A stretch of 64,000 nucleotides of DNA from Marinobacterium marinum (GTDB lineage: Bacteria; Pseudomonadota; Gammaproteobacteria; Pseudomonadales; Balneatricaceae), in assembly GCF_013868415.1 (NCBI RefSeq), contig NZ_JACEMT010000033.1, forward strand, positions 1 through 64,000, read 5' to 3'. Below the pieces are notes generated by a model that ran no database searches, was not told the DNA's origin, and saw nothing but the letters and a program-made list of their open reading frames with translations. Shown here piece after piece: positions 8,894-17,597 of the stretch. Position numbers and translations under genes: made by a program. Within the stretch, counting starts at the first letter, position 1. The number at the start of each line of letters is the position of its first letter.

Positions 8894-10053
8894 GGTTCAT
8901 TTTCCGTCATGCTAAACCCCATGGCCCGCAACCGAGTCCCTGCTGCGGCTCCAGCCATTTCGACCCGCAAAGTGCCATACTCCCTGCGCTCCGGATATTC
9001 ACGCCGCAAACGGTCGAATGCCAAGCGGCGTGCGTTTTCCGGCAGTTTCAGCATCTGCCGAAAAGCCCGATCATCCCGGTACGGGTCATAAACAAGACGG
9101 GCGGGGGTCAACAGGTCGTGTTCATCCGACATTTCCAGCGCCCTGACCTGTGCCGGTGGCAAGACCTCTTCCAACACCGTTTCAACAGGCAATCCCAAGT
9201 GATCACACAAAGCACAGTACAACATCCAGGTGCCACGAATCTTGCCGTCCAGGGAATACCCTGCAATATGCGGCGTTGCTATGGCACAGCGCGCCGCCAG
9301 CTGAGGATCGACCTCCGGCTCGTGTTCCCACACATCCAGCACCAAGGTCAAATCTGCACGCATCCGCGCGATATCCAGTAACGCCCGGTTATCAATTACC
9401 GGGCCTCGCCCTGCATTGAGCACTATTGCGTTGGGCTTCAATTGGTTCAGGTTATGCCGGCCAAGCAGATGATACGTTGGCCACGGACCGTCCTGGATCA
9501 ATGGGGTGTGCAATGCAACGATGTCAGCATCAGCCAACACTCGGTCCAGTGACACGAAGCCCCCCCCTTCGGCCTGCTGCCGCGGCGGATCACACAGCAA
9601 TACCTGAATACCTAACGCCTGCAAACGTTGCTGCAAACGCCCCCCGACATTTCCCACGCCAACAATACCCACCACTTTGTCGTAGAGGCTGAAGCGCTGC
9701 TCAAAGGCCAGCTGCAACAAACTCCCGAGCACATACTCCACCACTGAATCCGCGTTGCAGCCCGGTGCGCTGCTAAAGCCTACGCCCTGCTGTCGCAGCC
9801 AGGCCTGATCAATATGATCCATCCCGATCGTGGCAGTCCCGACAAAACGCACAGCAGAATCAGACAACAGTTTCGCATCCACCCGGGTGACCGAGCGTAC
9901 CAGCAGTACATCGGCATCCTCCAGGTCTTCCGCACCCATTGTACGCCCGGCACAGGTGCGCAATGTTCCGAAGCGTTGAAAAAGCGGCTCCAAAGCGGGA
10001 ATATTCTCATCAGCCACAATGGTCAAACGGGGGTATGCTGTCACGTGAGTCAT
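8890..10053 (-). CDS. pdxB: Erythronate-4-phosphate dehydrogenase
   Basis: PdxB oxidises 4-phosphoerythronate in the DXP-dependent vitamin B6 pathway. The 387-aa protein begins with IVADENIPALEPLFQRFG, the family N-terminus. It carries a Rossmann nucleotide loop VGIVGVGNVGGRL near residue 128 and the catalytic Arg/Glu/His set in NAGRGPVIDN, DVWEHEPEVD and ATPHIAGYS. The PdxB-specific C-terminal dimerisation domain (about residues 290-380) is present. It overlaps the downstream PilZ gene by 4 bp. Confidence 0.96.
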   Translation of the reverse strand: MTHVTAYPRLTIVADENIPALEPLFQRFGTLRTCAGRTMGAEDLEDADVLLVRSVTRVDAKLLSDSAVRFVGTATIGMDHIDQAWLRQQGVGFSSAPGCNADSVVEYVLGSLLQLAFEQRFSLYDKVVGIVGVGNVGGRLQQRLQALGIQVLLCDPPRQQAEGGGFVSLDRVLADADIVALHTPLIQDGPWPTYHLLGRHNLNQLKPNAIVLNAGRGPVIDNRALLDIARMRADLTLVLDVWEHEPEVDPQLAARCAIATPHIAGYSLDGKIRGTWMLYCALCDHLGLPVETVLEEVLPPAQVRALEMSDEHDLLTPARLVYDPYRDDRAFRQMLKLPENARRLAFDRLRREYPERREYGTLRVEMAGAAAGTRLRAMGFSMTENEP

Positions 10054-10140
10054 CCTTTATTCATGCTCAGGGCTTTACAAATGGCGGGGATTCAGGCTCA
10101 ATCACGCGCCACATTATAGAGACATACTCCCTCCGGGTCA

Positions 10141-10404
10141 TTGAACGGTAACGCTTCCTTGGTTGTGCGCTGGCAAAAACATAACGACTACTTGGTCGTA
10201 CGGATTTACCGTGACCTGGTAGGCGACTGGGTGCTCACCCAATGCTGGGGCAGCCATCAGGGCTCCAGCGCTTACACTCACACGCTGGTGGGCTCCTACA
10301 GCAACGCCTTGGAAATGTTACGCGAGATTGGCCGCGAGCAGCGTCAGCGCGGTTTCCGACGCAAGCAGGGACGAGAAGAACAGCTCGGTTTTGACTTCAG
10401 CTGA
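10141..10404 (+). CDS. Small WGR-domain protein
   Basis: The 87-aa protein consists almost entirely of one WGR-type domain: [28 protein letters not shown], then a short loop and [21 protein letters not shown]. The C-terminal tail is basic then acidic. In larger proteins (PARP, MolR) WGR domains bind nucleic acid; stand-alone bacterial versions have no known role. The start is uncertain: a TTG at 10141 is used here, and a GTG a few codons later is an alternative. Confidence 0.7.
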   Translation: MNGNASLVVRWQKHNDYLVVRIYRDLVGDWVLTQCWGSHQGSSAYTHTLVGSYSNALEMLREIGREQRQRGFRRKQGREEQLGFDFS

Positions 10405-10541
10405 GTTTTTTGTCCCTTCCGCTTGGCTCCTCCCCTGCGGCCCTTTATAGTCACTACCCCCGAGCAATGGTTGCTGTTGTATGGTGCCACCGGTTCGCCT
10501 GGTGCCGAGCGCTGGCAGCGGCCCGTATATGTGGAGTGAGC

Positions 10542-11744
10542 ATGAGCAAATTCGATTTTTCCCCAATGCCCGACGTCAACGGCTATTTTGGTGAGTATGG
10601 CGGCCAGATTATTCCCCCCGAACTGAAAACCGTCATGGACGAAATCAACACGGCCTACGAAGAGATCCGTCAGAAACCTGAATTTCAGCAGGAACTGGCT
10701 GATCTGTTTGCCAACTATGTCGGTCGTCCCAGCCCGATTTTCTTTGCCCGACGCTTGAGCGAACAGCTCGGTGGCGCACGTATCTTTCTTAAACGTGAAG
10801 ATCTGAATCACACCGGCGCTCACAAGATCAACCATTGCCTGGGCGAAGCGTTGTTGGCCAAATACATGGGTAAAACCAAGGTTATTGCAGAAACCGGTGC
10901 TGGCCAGCACGGCGTTGCGCTGGCGACGGCCTGCGCTCTGGTCGGTATCCCCTGCGAGATACACATGGGCCAGGTGGATATTGAGAAAGAGCACCCTAAC
11001 GTCGTCAAGATGAAGATTCTGGGTTGTACGCTGGTACCGGTCACACGCGGCACCGCGACCCTGAAAGATGCGGTCGACAGCGCGTTTGAAGAATATCTGA
11101 AAGACCCGAACAACTTTATCTATGCCATTGGGTCTGTCGTAGGTCCTCACCCCTTCCCGAAAATGGTACGGGACTTCCAGAGCATCATCGGCACCGAATC
11201 GCGCCAGCAATTTCAGCAAGGCGAAGGCAAGCTGCCGGATTATGTCACCGCTTGCGTGGGCGGCGGCTCTAACGCCATTGGCATGTTCACCGCCTTCCTG
11301 AACGATGACGACGTCAATCTGGTTGGTGTCGAGCCCGCTGGCCATGGCCTCGAAACGGACAAGCATTCAGCCACCATGACGCTGGGTAAACCGAGCGAAA
11401 TTCACGGCATGAAATGTTACGTATTGGAACAAGAAGACGGCACCCCGATGCCCGTACACTCTATTGCATCCGGCCTGGACTACCCGGGCGTCGGCCCGCA
11501 GCACAGTTACCTTAAGGACCTGGGGCGCGTACAATACGAAACCGCTTCTGATGACGAATGCCTGAATGCCTTCATGACACTGTCACGCGTGGAAGGCATC
11601 ATCCCTGCGCTGGAAAGCTCCCACGCCGTTGCCTGGGCAATGCGTAAGGCACCGACACTGAGTGCCGAGCAGTGCATTCTGGTTAACCTGTCCGGACGCG
11701 GCGACAAAGACGCCGATTACGTGGCGCAGAAGCTGGGGCTGTAA
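10542..11744 (+). CDS. trpB: Tryptophan synthase beta chain, stand-alone
   Basis: This PLP enzyme of 400 aa would condense indole (or indole made by TrpA) with serine to give tryptophan. The PLP lysine is K95 in [23 protein letters not shown] and the phosphate loop GGGSNAIG are intact, as is the C-terminal LSGRGDKD. The start at 10542 fits family length; an upstream in-frame ATG (10410) adds unrelated residues. There is no trpA, trpC or trpF beside it, so it is an orphan copy. Segments such as [20 protein letters not shown] differ from enteric TrpB and suggest a separate lineage. Confidence 0.93.
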   Translation: MSKFDFSPMPDVNGYFGEYGGQIIPPELKTVMDEINTAYEEIRQKPEFQQELADLFANYVGRPSPIFFARRLSEQLGGARIFLKREDLNHTGAHKINHCLGEALLAKYMGKTKVIAETGAGQHGVALATACALVGIPCEIHMGQVDIEKEHPNVVKMKILGCTLVPVTRGTATLKDAVDSAFEEYLKDPNNFIYAIGSVVGPHPFPKMVRDFQSIIGTESRQQFQQGEGKLPDYVTACVGGGSNAIGMFTAFLNDDDVNLVGVEPAGHGLETDKHSATMTLGKPSEIHGMKCYVLEQEDGTPMPVHSIASGLDYPGVGPQHSYLKDLGRVQYETASDDECLNAFMTLSRVEGIIPALESSHAVAWAMRKAPTLSAEQCILVNLSGRGDKDADYVAQKLGL

Positions 11745-11757
11745 TTTAGAACGCTAT

Positions 11758-11817
11758 AGAAAGGATTAGATATATAAAAACAACGAGTTACAAAATTCAT
11801 CATTTCTAATCCTTTCT
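11758..11817. repeat. 13-bp inverted repeat after trpB
   Basis: AGAAAGGATTAGA (11758-11770) is repeated as its exact reverse complement at 11805-11817, separated by 34 very AT-rich bases. It lies between the convergent trpB and norR stops. It could act as a low-GC bidirectional terminator or as a protein-binding palindrome; the sequence alone does not decide. Confidence 0.6.
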
Positions 11818-11880
11818 GCCATATTGCTAAAATTTTCACACTTTTCACACGTACATCGCACGCACATCACTCCGAGCTTG

Positions 11881-13476
11881 CTACCGAAGAGTCGCAATCC
11901 CCTGCTTAATCGCTTCGACATTGACATTCAGTCTTTTCAGCAAGCGGTTGAAGTTCCCCGGATCAACGCCCAGCTCTCGGGCGGCAGCCGTCCGATTACA
12001 GGCATTACGGTGCAACACACGTGATATCAGCTCAACCTGAAAACGATCGGTCGCCTCCCTCAGACTCGCGTTATCGACGTATTGCGGTACGCTCAACACC
12101 ACCTCACTATCCATTTCCGATGTTCCCGGCACCCCGCGCTTGCTCGGCAGCGCCAGCAGCTCCGCATCCAGCGTGAGAACGCGTACTGACGACTTTCTGG
12201 ACGCCGACAGACGCAGTACCGCCCGACTCATCAAATGCTCAAGCTCTCGCACATTGCCCGGCCAGTTGTATGCCATGAGTGCGGCACAGGCATTTCTGGA
12301 AAGCCTCAATGAGCCAAGCCCCAATTTGCGGCGATTAAGCTCAAGAAAATGCCCGGCCAGGAGCAACACGTCTCGCCCACGTTCACGCAGGGGCGGAACC
12401 GTCACGGGATAAACGCTGAGTCGATGATAGAGATCAGCACGAAAGCGCCCCGCCAGTATTTCATGCTTGAGGTTACGATTTGTGGCAGCGATGACACGCA
12501 CATCCGCTCGATGCGTATGATCACTGCCTAACCGCTGCATCTCACCGGTTTGCAGGGCCCGAAGCAATTTCGGCTGCATCGCCAGAGGCAACTCACCGAT
12601 TTCATCCAGAAAAAGCGTACCGCCATCCGCCAGCTCAAACTTCCCTCTGCGCGCACTCGTCGCGCCGGAGAAAGCTCCTTTGGTATGGCCGAAGAGTTCA
12701 CTCTCCATCAGGCTTTCCGGCAAGGCCGCACAATTGACATAGACCAGAGGGGCTTCAACCCGTGCCGACCTCATGTGCAGGTGACGCGCCACCAATTCCT
12801 TGCCGACACCGGTTTCCCCTCCGATCAACACCGACAGGTCTGACCCCGCCACCAGATCCAGCTCATCGATCAATGACCTGATGCAGGGACTGTCTCCCAT
12901 TAGCTCGCTACGCCCCACATCCTGCAACAGTACCCTGGCAACCTCATGCTCCTTATTGACCCGAAGCTCCAGCGACTGAATCAGTACGGCAACTTTTATT
13001 GATGCCTCGGCCAAACGTATAAACGCCCTCAGCTCAACCGGATCGATCTGATCAAAGGCTTTCGGGACCAGAGCATCAAGCGTCAGAACGCCCCAGGGCT
13101 GGTCATCGATATAGAGAGCAATGCCCATGCAATCATGTACATGAAGCGCCGTATCAAGCGAAGCAATCAGGCCGTCATAAGGATCCGGCAGGTCTGAGTC
13201 AGCCGCAAAACGCACTGGCTCACGACTGAGCAGGATACGCGCCAGCCGTGGGTGGTCATCAACCCTGAAGGCTCTGCCCAACGTATCATCTGACAAGCCA
13301 CAAGCCGCCAAAGGGTGCAACGTTGAATCACGTAAACGAAGAAGAGCAACGGCATCACAGGGAAAATGCCGTTGTATCGATTCCAGCAGGCGCTGATAGC
13401 GCTCACCAGCCGGAATTGGACGAGACAGATCAGATACGACCGATATCATCGAGTCGGCAATGCCAAAGGAAGTCAT
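11881..13476 (-). CDS. norR: NorR, nitric-oxide-responsive sigma-54 activator
   Basis: This 531-aa bacterial enhancer-binding protein has an N-terminal GAF domain (about residues 20-165) that in NorR holds a mononuclear iron for NO sensing. An AAA+ domain follows, with GETGVGKE (Walker A), [11 protein letters not shown] (Walker B) and the arginine-finger region. The C-terminal Fis-type HTH is RTAAARELGVDPGNFNRLLKR. The sigma-54 contact loop reads GAFSGA rather than GAFTGA. It is divergent from hmp, with candidate NorR sites and a sigma-54 promoter between them, so it is the likely activator of hmp. Confidence 0.93.
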   Translation of the reverse strand: MTSFGIADSMISVVSDLSRPIPAGERYQRLLESIQRHFPCDAVALLRLRDSTLHPLAACGLSDDTLGRAFRVDDHPRLARILLSREPVRFAADSDLPDPYDGLIASLDTALHVHDCMGIALYIDDQPWGVLTLDALVPKAFDQIDPVELRAFIRLAEASIKVAVLIQSLELRVNKEHEVARVLLQDVGRSELMGDSPCIRSLIDELDLVAGSDLSVLIGGETGVGKELVARHLHMRSARVEAPLVYVNCAALPESLMESELFGHTKGAFSGATSARRGKFELADGGTLFLDEIGELPLAMQPKLLRALQTGEMQRLGSDHTHRADVRVIAATNRNLKHEILAGRFRADLYHRLSVYPVTVPPLRERGRDVLLLAGHFLELNRRKLGLGSLRLSRNACAALMAYNWPGNVRELEHLMSRAVLRLSASRKSSVRVLTLDAELLALPSKRGVPGTSEMDSEVVLSVPQYVDNASLREATDRFQVELISRVLHRNACNRTAAARELGVDPGNFNRLLKRLNVNVEAIKQGIATLR

Positions 13477-13491
13477 TTAAACAATACCAAT

Positions 13492-13527
13492 GTGGTTTAT
13501 ACAAACATTATCCATTGTCATTAAGAC
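13492..13527. promoter_or_regulatory. Candidate NorR enhancer sites
   Basis: Two copies of the NorR core GT-N7-AC occur at 13492-13502 (GTGGTTTATAC) and 13517-13527 (GTCATTAAGAC). The second lies within the dyad TTGTC..GACACAA. A weaker third copy, GT-N7-AT, starts at 13545. Spacings of 25 and 28 bp resemble the clustered enhancer of E. coli norV. Confidence 0.55.
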
Positions 13528-13570
13528 ACAACAAGAGAAAACATGTAAACGATATCAATCTTATAGGGGT

Positions 13571-13586
13571 TGGCACGATTTGCGCA
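13571..13586 (+). promoter_or_regulatory. Sigma-54 promoter of hmp
   Basis: TGGCACGATTTGCGCA has a full -24 element (TGGCACG) and a GC doublet at the correct 10-bp distance for the -12 element. It lies about 53 bp upstream of the hmp start and downstream of the NorR-type sites, the expected geometry for NorR control. Confidence 0.75.
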
Positions 13587-13638
13587 TGCCCTTTCAATAA
13601 ATACTCTCGGCTTTTAGCCGCCAAACTAGGAGAACACC

Positions 13639-14826
13639 ATGCTCTCAAGCCAATCCCGTGCGCTTATCGACGCAACCCTGCCTGCCGTAAAAGACAATGC
13701 ACGTGCAATTACCGAAGTTTTCTACCCACTCATGTTCAAACGTTACCCCCAGGTCAAGGCCTACTTCAATCAGGCCCACCAGGCTCAAGGTACACAAAGA
13801 CAAGCCCTGGCAAACGCCGTGGTTGCCTACGCCAGCAACCTGGACAGGCTGGAGTTGCTGGGTGATGCCGTATCATTGATCGTGCAGAAACATGCGTCAC
13901 TGAACATCCAGCCTGAGCACTACCCTATCGTCGGCGAGTGCCTGCTGGCGGCAATCAAGGAAGTGTTTGGGGAGACGGCAACCGATGAGGTCCTGAATGC
14001 CTGGGGTGAGGCGTACCAGCAGCTGGCTGACATACTCATCACCGCAGAAGAAGGCCTCTACCGTGAGAATGAACAGAAACTCGGTGGCTGGCGCGGCGAA
14101 CGTGAATTTCACTTGATCGCCAAAGAGCGCGAAAGTGACCTCATCACCTCTTTTTACTTTGTGCCAACTGACGGTAGACCGCTGGCGAAGTTCAAGCCGG
14201 GACAGTTCATCACAATCATCCTTGAAGTTGATGGCACAATCACACGCCGCAACTATTCGCTGTCTGACAGCCCTGATCAGCCACACTACCGAATCAGTGT
14301 CAAACGCGAACCGAACGGCCTGGTTTCCAATCACCTCCATGACACACTGAATATTGGAGACCGGGTCAAGCTGACGGCGCCCTGCGGGGACTTTGTGTTG
14401 CAAGACAGTGCGCGCCCTCTGGTCCTGCTCTCGGGAGGCGTTGGCCTGACTCCGACCATCAGCATGCTGCGCCCGGCACTGGAATCCGGACGCGAAGTGC
14501 ACTTTGTACATGGTGCCTTGAACAGCGCGACACACGCCTTCAAGGATACGGTTGACCGGCTCGGCTCAGAATACGAAAACCTGCATATTCGCTATTGCTA
14601 CAGCGAGCCAATGCCCGGGGACGAAGCGATCCCGGCCGGCTTTATCGACCGCGCACGCCTGGAGTCCTTTCTGCCACTGAGCCAACAACCCGATGTCTAC
14701 TTTCTGGGGCCAAAAGCGTTTATGCAGAACTGCTATCGCGATCTCAAGGCGTTGAATGTGCCGGTAGAGCACATCCGTTTTGAATTCTTCGGCCCTCTGG
14801 AGGCACTGGAGAGTCCGGCCGCATAA
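13639..14826 (+). CDS. hmp: Flavohaemoglobin, NO dioxygenase
   Basis: Hmp converts NO and O2 to nitrate using NAD(P)H. The 395-aa protein has an N-terminal globin domain with the haem-pocket residues Y29, Q53 and proximal H85 at the E. coli positions. An FAD domain follows, with RRNYSLSD near residue 206. The NAD domain has LLSGGVGLTPTISML near residue 260 and the C-terminal FEFFGP. AGGAG lies 8 bp upstream of the start. Expression is probably driven by NorR and sigma-54 from the divergent intergenic region. Confidence 0.97.
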   Translation: MLSSQSRALIDATLPAVKDNARAITEVFYPLMFKRYPQVKAYFNQAHQAQGTQRQALANAVVAYASNLDRLELLGDAVSLIVQKHASLNIQPEHYPIVGECLLAAIKEVFGETATDEVLNAWGEAYQQLADILITAEEGLYRENEQKLGGWRGEREFHLIAKERESDLITSFYFVPTDGRPLAKFKPGQFITIILEVDGTITRRNYSLSDSPDQPHYRISVKREPNGLVSNHLHDTLNIGDRVKLTAPCGDFVLQDSARPLVLLSGGVGLTPTISMLRPALESGREVHFVHGALNSATHAFKDTVDRLGSEYENLHIRYCYSEPMPGDEAIPAGFIDRARLESFLPLSQQPDVYFLGPKAFMQNCYRDLKALNVPVEHIRFEFFGPLEALESPAA

Positions 14827-14845
14827 CATCCCGGCACTATGCCAA

Positions 14846-14871
14846 GACAAGCCCCCGCAGAGGGGCTTGTC
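14846..14871. terminator. Stem-loop after hmp
   Basis: GACAAGCCCC and GGGGCTTGTC form a perfect 10-bp stem with a 6-nt loop, 20 bp after the hmp stop. There is no T-run, so termination may be Rho-assisted. The remaining 126 bp before the next convergent gene show no further feature. Confidence 0.6.
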
Positions 14872-14997
14872 GGAGTGGGCCGGTTGGCGACACGATCAAC
14901 GCACGGTCGGGCAGCCTCAAGCAGAGAGCAAGCTGTCGCCGCCCTTAATAGCGCAAGAGAAAGTCAGCCCTTATCTGAAGCAACCGCACCACTCAAT

Positions 14998-15855
14998 TCA
15001 TGAATAGCAGATGGTTTCATCTTCCATAATGGCACGCTGCAGCGCCTGTTGAGCACGATCCATCAGCTCCAACGGCTCATATCCATCATCCGGGCTGATA
15101 GCCACACCGATATTAACCATCAATGCGGGCTGATCTGCCATCTGGTTTTCATTCAGTACAACCGAGAGCTTATCCACCACTGCCGCAATCGCTTCCGGGC
15201 AATCAACTTGCTCCAGCACCAGCAAATAGGCCCCTGAATCCAGCCGAGCCAGCGTATCACCCTGTCTGATCTTGTGCTGCAATGCATTGGCAACACGCTC
15301 CAGAGATGCGCCATAACTGTCTGTGGCTGCAACCGGCCCCGTGCCACTGATTTGCAACGCAAGAAACACGACATATTCCTCGGCACGCACGGAGCGCTGC
15401 AATGCATGCTCGATGCGTGCCAGAGTTTGCGGTGCCGTGACAGGCAACAGTTCTTCGCCATGACTCATGAAGTGCAAGGGATTCTGCAACCGATGCATGG
15501 GTGTCATGTCACGACCAATGATCAGTAATGACTCAATGCACCCTTCTGCATCCTGCCCGGAAACGGCGCTCAAGCGCAACAGACGTGCGCCTTTATCGCT
15601 TGCCACCCAAACCTCAACGGTCTGTTGCGGCTCGGCCACCATCAACTCTCGCAACTCCGGCAAGGGATAGGCCTTACCCGACAAGGCTTCGCGTGTTTTG
15701 CCCAACAGTTCGGCAAAAGCTCGATTGCACCAGGTGCAGGTACCATCCAGGCTCAATACCATGACCAGCTCGTCAAGCCCATCCATCAATTGCATCAGAT
15801 GTTGGTTGGATACCGCATTTTTCCATTCCGCCTGCATTGTGCTGTTCTCACTCAT
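14998..15855 (-). CDS. PAS and degenerate GGDEF domain protein
   Basis: This 285-aa cytoplasmic protein has an N-terminal PAS domain (about residues 18-125, LDELVMVLSLDGTCTWCNRAFAELLG). A GGDEF-like domain follows (about residues 140-280), as shown by RQGDTLARLDSGAYLLVLEQVD where RxxDxxARxGGDEFxxLL is expected, and by VNIGVAISPDDGYEPLELMDRAQQAL near the end. The signature GGDEF has become DSGAY, so diguanylate cyclase activity is very unlikely; a regulatory or GTP-binding remnant is possible. No partner is encoded beside it. Confidence 0.8.
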   Translation of the reverse strand: MSENSTMQAEWKNAVSNQHLMQLMDGLDELVMVLSLDGTCTWCNRAFAELLGKTREALSGKAYPLPELRELMVAEPQQTVEVWVASDKGARLLRLSAVSGQDAEGCIESLLIIGRDMTPMHRLQNPLHFMSHGEELLPVTAPQTLARIEHALQRSVRAEEYVVFLALQISGTGPVAATDSYGASLERVANALQHKIRQGDTLARLDSGAYLLVLEQVDCPEAIAAVVDKLSVVLNENQMADQPALMVNIGVAISPDDGYEPLELMDRAQQALQRAIMEDETICYS

Positions 15856-16003
15856 CGGTCCTGATCTCTTCCATTGCCTTTTGCCGAACCCTCACGATAT
15901 CGAATCCGGCCACCACACGCCAGCAAACTCGACTCCTTCCCGCCTCTGGTGCGACAATCTGTCACTTCCACCCTGAAACAACTCCCCATAGACTGAGACG
16001 ACC

Positions 16004-16489
16004 ATGACAACGCCCAGCCAGTCCAGCCAGGCGCCCGGAACAGCCGGACACCTGATCAAGTTTGCAACCCTCGGCCTGCTGCTGGTCGCCATGCTGACCG
16101 GTGCCCGCTGGTACCAACAGCAGTGGGCACCTCAAACCGGCGTCATTCATCATGATTGCGACCTGCAGCGAGGCATCTGTCAGATAGAGCTTAACAACGG
16201 CAGATTACAGCTGGAAGCCGGCCCCTTGCCGATGCGCTCTTTGAGTCCACTACGCCTGACCTTGAGAGCGGATGGCATAGAGGCCACAAGCATTCTGGCC
16301 GACCTGCAGGGCAAGGACATGTACATGGGAGTCAACCAGTTCGAACTAACGCCCTCTGCCGAGAGCCTATGGCACGGACAAACCGAGCTGGCCGTATGCA
16401 CGACCGGCAGCATGCAATGGCAGCTGACCTTGACCATTGCGACACCCGACACAACACAGCAGCATGTATTCGAGTTTGAGGCACGATAA
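16004..16489 (+). CDS. Membrane-anchored hypothetical protein of the copper operon
   Basis: This 161-aa protein has one N-terminal membrane helix (about residues 19-37) and a periplasmic beta-rich remainder with two cysteines close together (DCDLQRGIC) and another at AVCTTGS. I recognise no named domain. Its stop overlaps the start of the SCO gene by one base (TAATG), and PCuAC follows. A role in periplasmic copper handling for cytochrome oxidase assembly is inferred from that context only. Confidence 0.75.
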   Translation: MTTPSQSSQAPGTAGHLIKFATLGLLLVAMLTGARWYQQQWAPQTGVIHHDCDLQRGICQIELNNGRLQLEAGPLPMRSLSPLRLTLRADGIEATSILADLQGKDMYMGVNQFELTPSAESLWHGQTELAVCTTGSMQWQLTLTIATPDTTQQHVFEFEAR

Positions 16490-17106
16490 TGAACACTCAA
16501 TTGAAAACCCTCAAAATCCTGCTTCTACTAACCGCGTTTCTACTGGCAGGGCTGGCCCTGGCCTTTATGCTACGCCCCCAACCGATCGACACAAGAATCG
16601 CCATGGGAGACACGCAACTGGGCGGTGACTTCACACTGACCTCGTTGCACGGCCCGGTCTCTCTGTCCGATTTCCGCGGCCAGGTGAGCGTTATTTACAT
16701 CGGTTACGCGTCCTGTCCCGACGTCTGCCCAACGGCCTTGGCCGTGCTCACCCAATCACTCAAGCAACTACCGGCTGAACAGCGCGAACAGGTACAGGGG
16801 ATTTTCATCAGCGTTGACCCTGACCGGGACACGCCGCAAAAACTGGCCGATTATACCGCGTTCTTTTCGCCCCGCATTCTGGGCGTAACCGGCAGCCGCC
16901 AGCAGATCGATCAGGTAGTCCGCCAGTACGGCGCTTTCTATCGCAAAGTCACCCTGGAAGACTCTGCCATGGGGTATGCTGTCGACCACTCATCACGCCT
17001 GTATCTGGTTAACCAGGAAGGTCAACTGGTCAAAACTCTCTTGCATAACAGCTCACCTCAAGAGCTGACCGACAGCTTGCAGGCACTTCTCATCAATCAC
17101 GGATAG
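16489..17106 (+). CDS. SCO1/SenC family copper chaperone
   Basis: This 205-aa protein has an N-terminal anchor (about residues 8-27) and a thioredoxin-like periplasmic domain. The copper ligands are the CxxxC of GYASCPDVCPTAL near residue 80 and the distal histidine of VDHSSRLYLV near residue 168. SCO proteins reduce or load the CuA centre of haem-copper oxidases. It is translationally coupled to the upstream membrane protein and followed 4 bp later by PCuAC. No oxidase subunits are encoded adjacent. Confidence 0.92.
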   Translation: MNTQLKTLKILLLLTAFLLAGLALAFMLRPQPIDTRIAMGDTQLGGDFTLTSLHGPVSLSDFRGQVSVIYIGYASCPDVCPTALAVLTQSLKQLPAEQREQVQGIFISVDPDRDTPQKLADYTAFFSPRILGVTGSRQQIDQVVRQYGAFYRKVTLEDSAMGYAVDHSSRLYLVNQEGQLVKTLLHNSSPQELTDSLQALLINHG

Positions 17107-17110
17107 TCAT

Positions 17111-17578
17111 ATGAAAAAAACGCTCTCGCTTATCGCCACCGGCCTGCTGTTCAGCAGCGTAATCCTGGCCGCCGAAGTAGATGTCAATGCACCTTATGTC
17201 CGAGCAACCGCGCCCGGCCAGCCCAACAGTGCCGCCTTCATGCAGCTGGGCAACAAGGGCGACGTCACTCGACTGGTCGGCGCCAGCAGCCCCGCCGCTC
17301 AAGTCGTGGAACTACATACGCATACCCATGACCAGGGCGTAATGCGCATGCGCAAGATTGACTTCATTGAACTGCCGTCCCGAAGCCAGGTAGAGCTGGC
17401 TCCCGGCGGCCTGCATATCATGCTGATCGGCCTTGAGGCTCCCCTGCAGGCCGGCAGCCACATCGATTTGACATTGAAATTTGACGATGGCTCTTCCGAA
17501 CAGCTAAGCGTTCCTGTACAAATGGTAATGCCGGCAGGCATGCAGCACGGCCAGCCGGCACCCCAGGGCAAGCACTAA
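17111..17578 (+). CDS. Periplasmic copper chaperone PCu(A)C
   Basis: This 155-aa protein starts with a signal peptide (MKKTLSLIATGLLFSSVILAA). The copper motif of the PCuAC family (H-x10-M-x21-HxM) is visible as ELHTHTHDQGVMRM through to GGLHIML. The C-terminus adds a His/Met-rich tail (MVMPAGMQHGQPAPQGKH). It would deliver Cu(I) to the CuA site together with SCO. It is the last gene of a three-gene operon. Confidence 0.92.
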   Translation: MKKTLSLIATGLLFSSVILAAEVDVNAPYVRATAPGQPNSAAFMQLGNKGDVTRLVGASSPAAQVVELHTHTHDQGVMRMRKIDFIELPSRSQVELAPGGLHIMLIGLEAPLQAGSHIDLTLKFDDGSSEQLSVPVQMVMPAGMQHGQPAPQGKH

Positions 17579-17597
17579 AACGCCCGCTCCTTCAGCT

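Noticed and set aside
10344-11366. A 340-aa minus-strand frame across trpB
   Set aside because: It lies antisense to a clear trpB with intact catalytic motifs and has no recognisable protein pattern.
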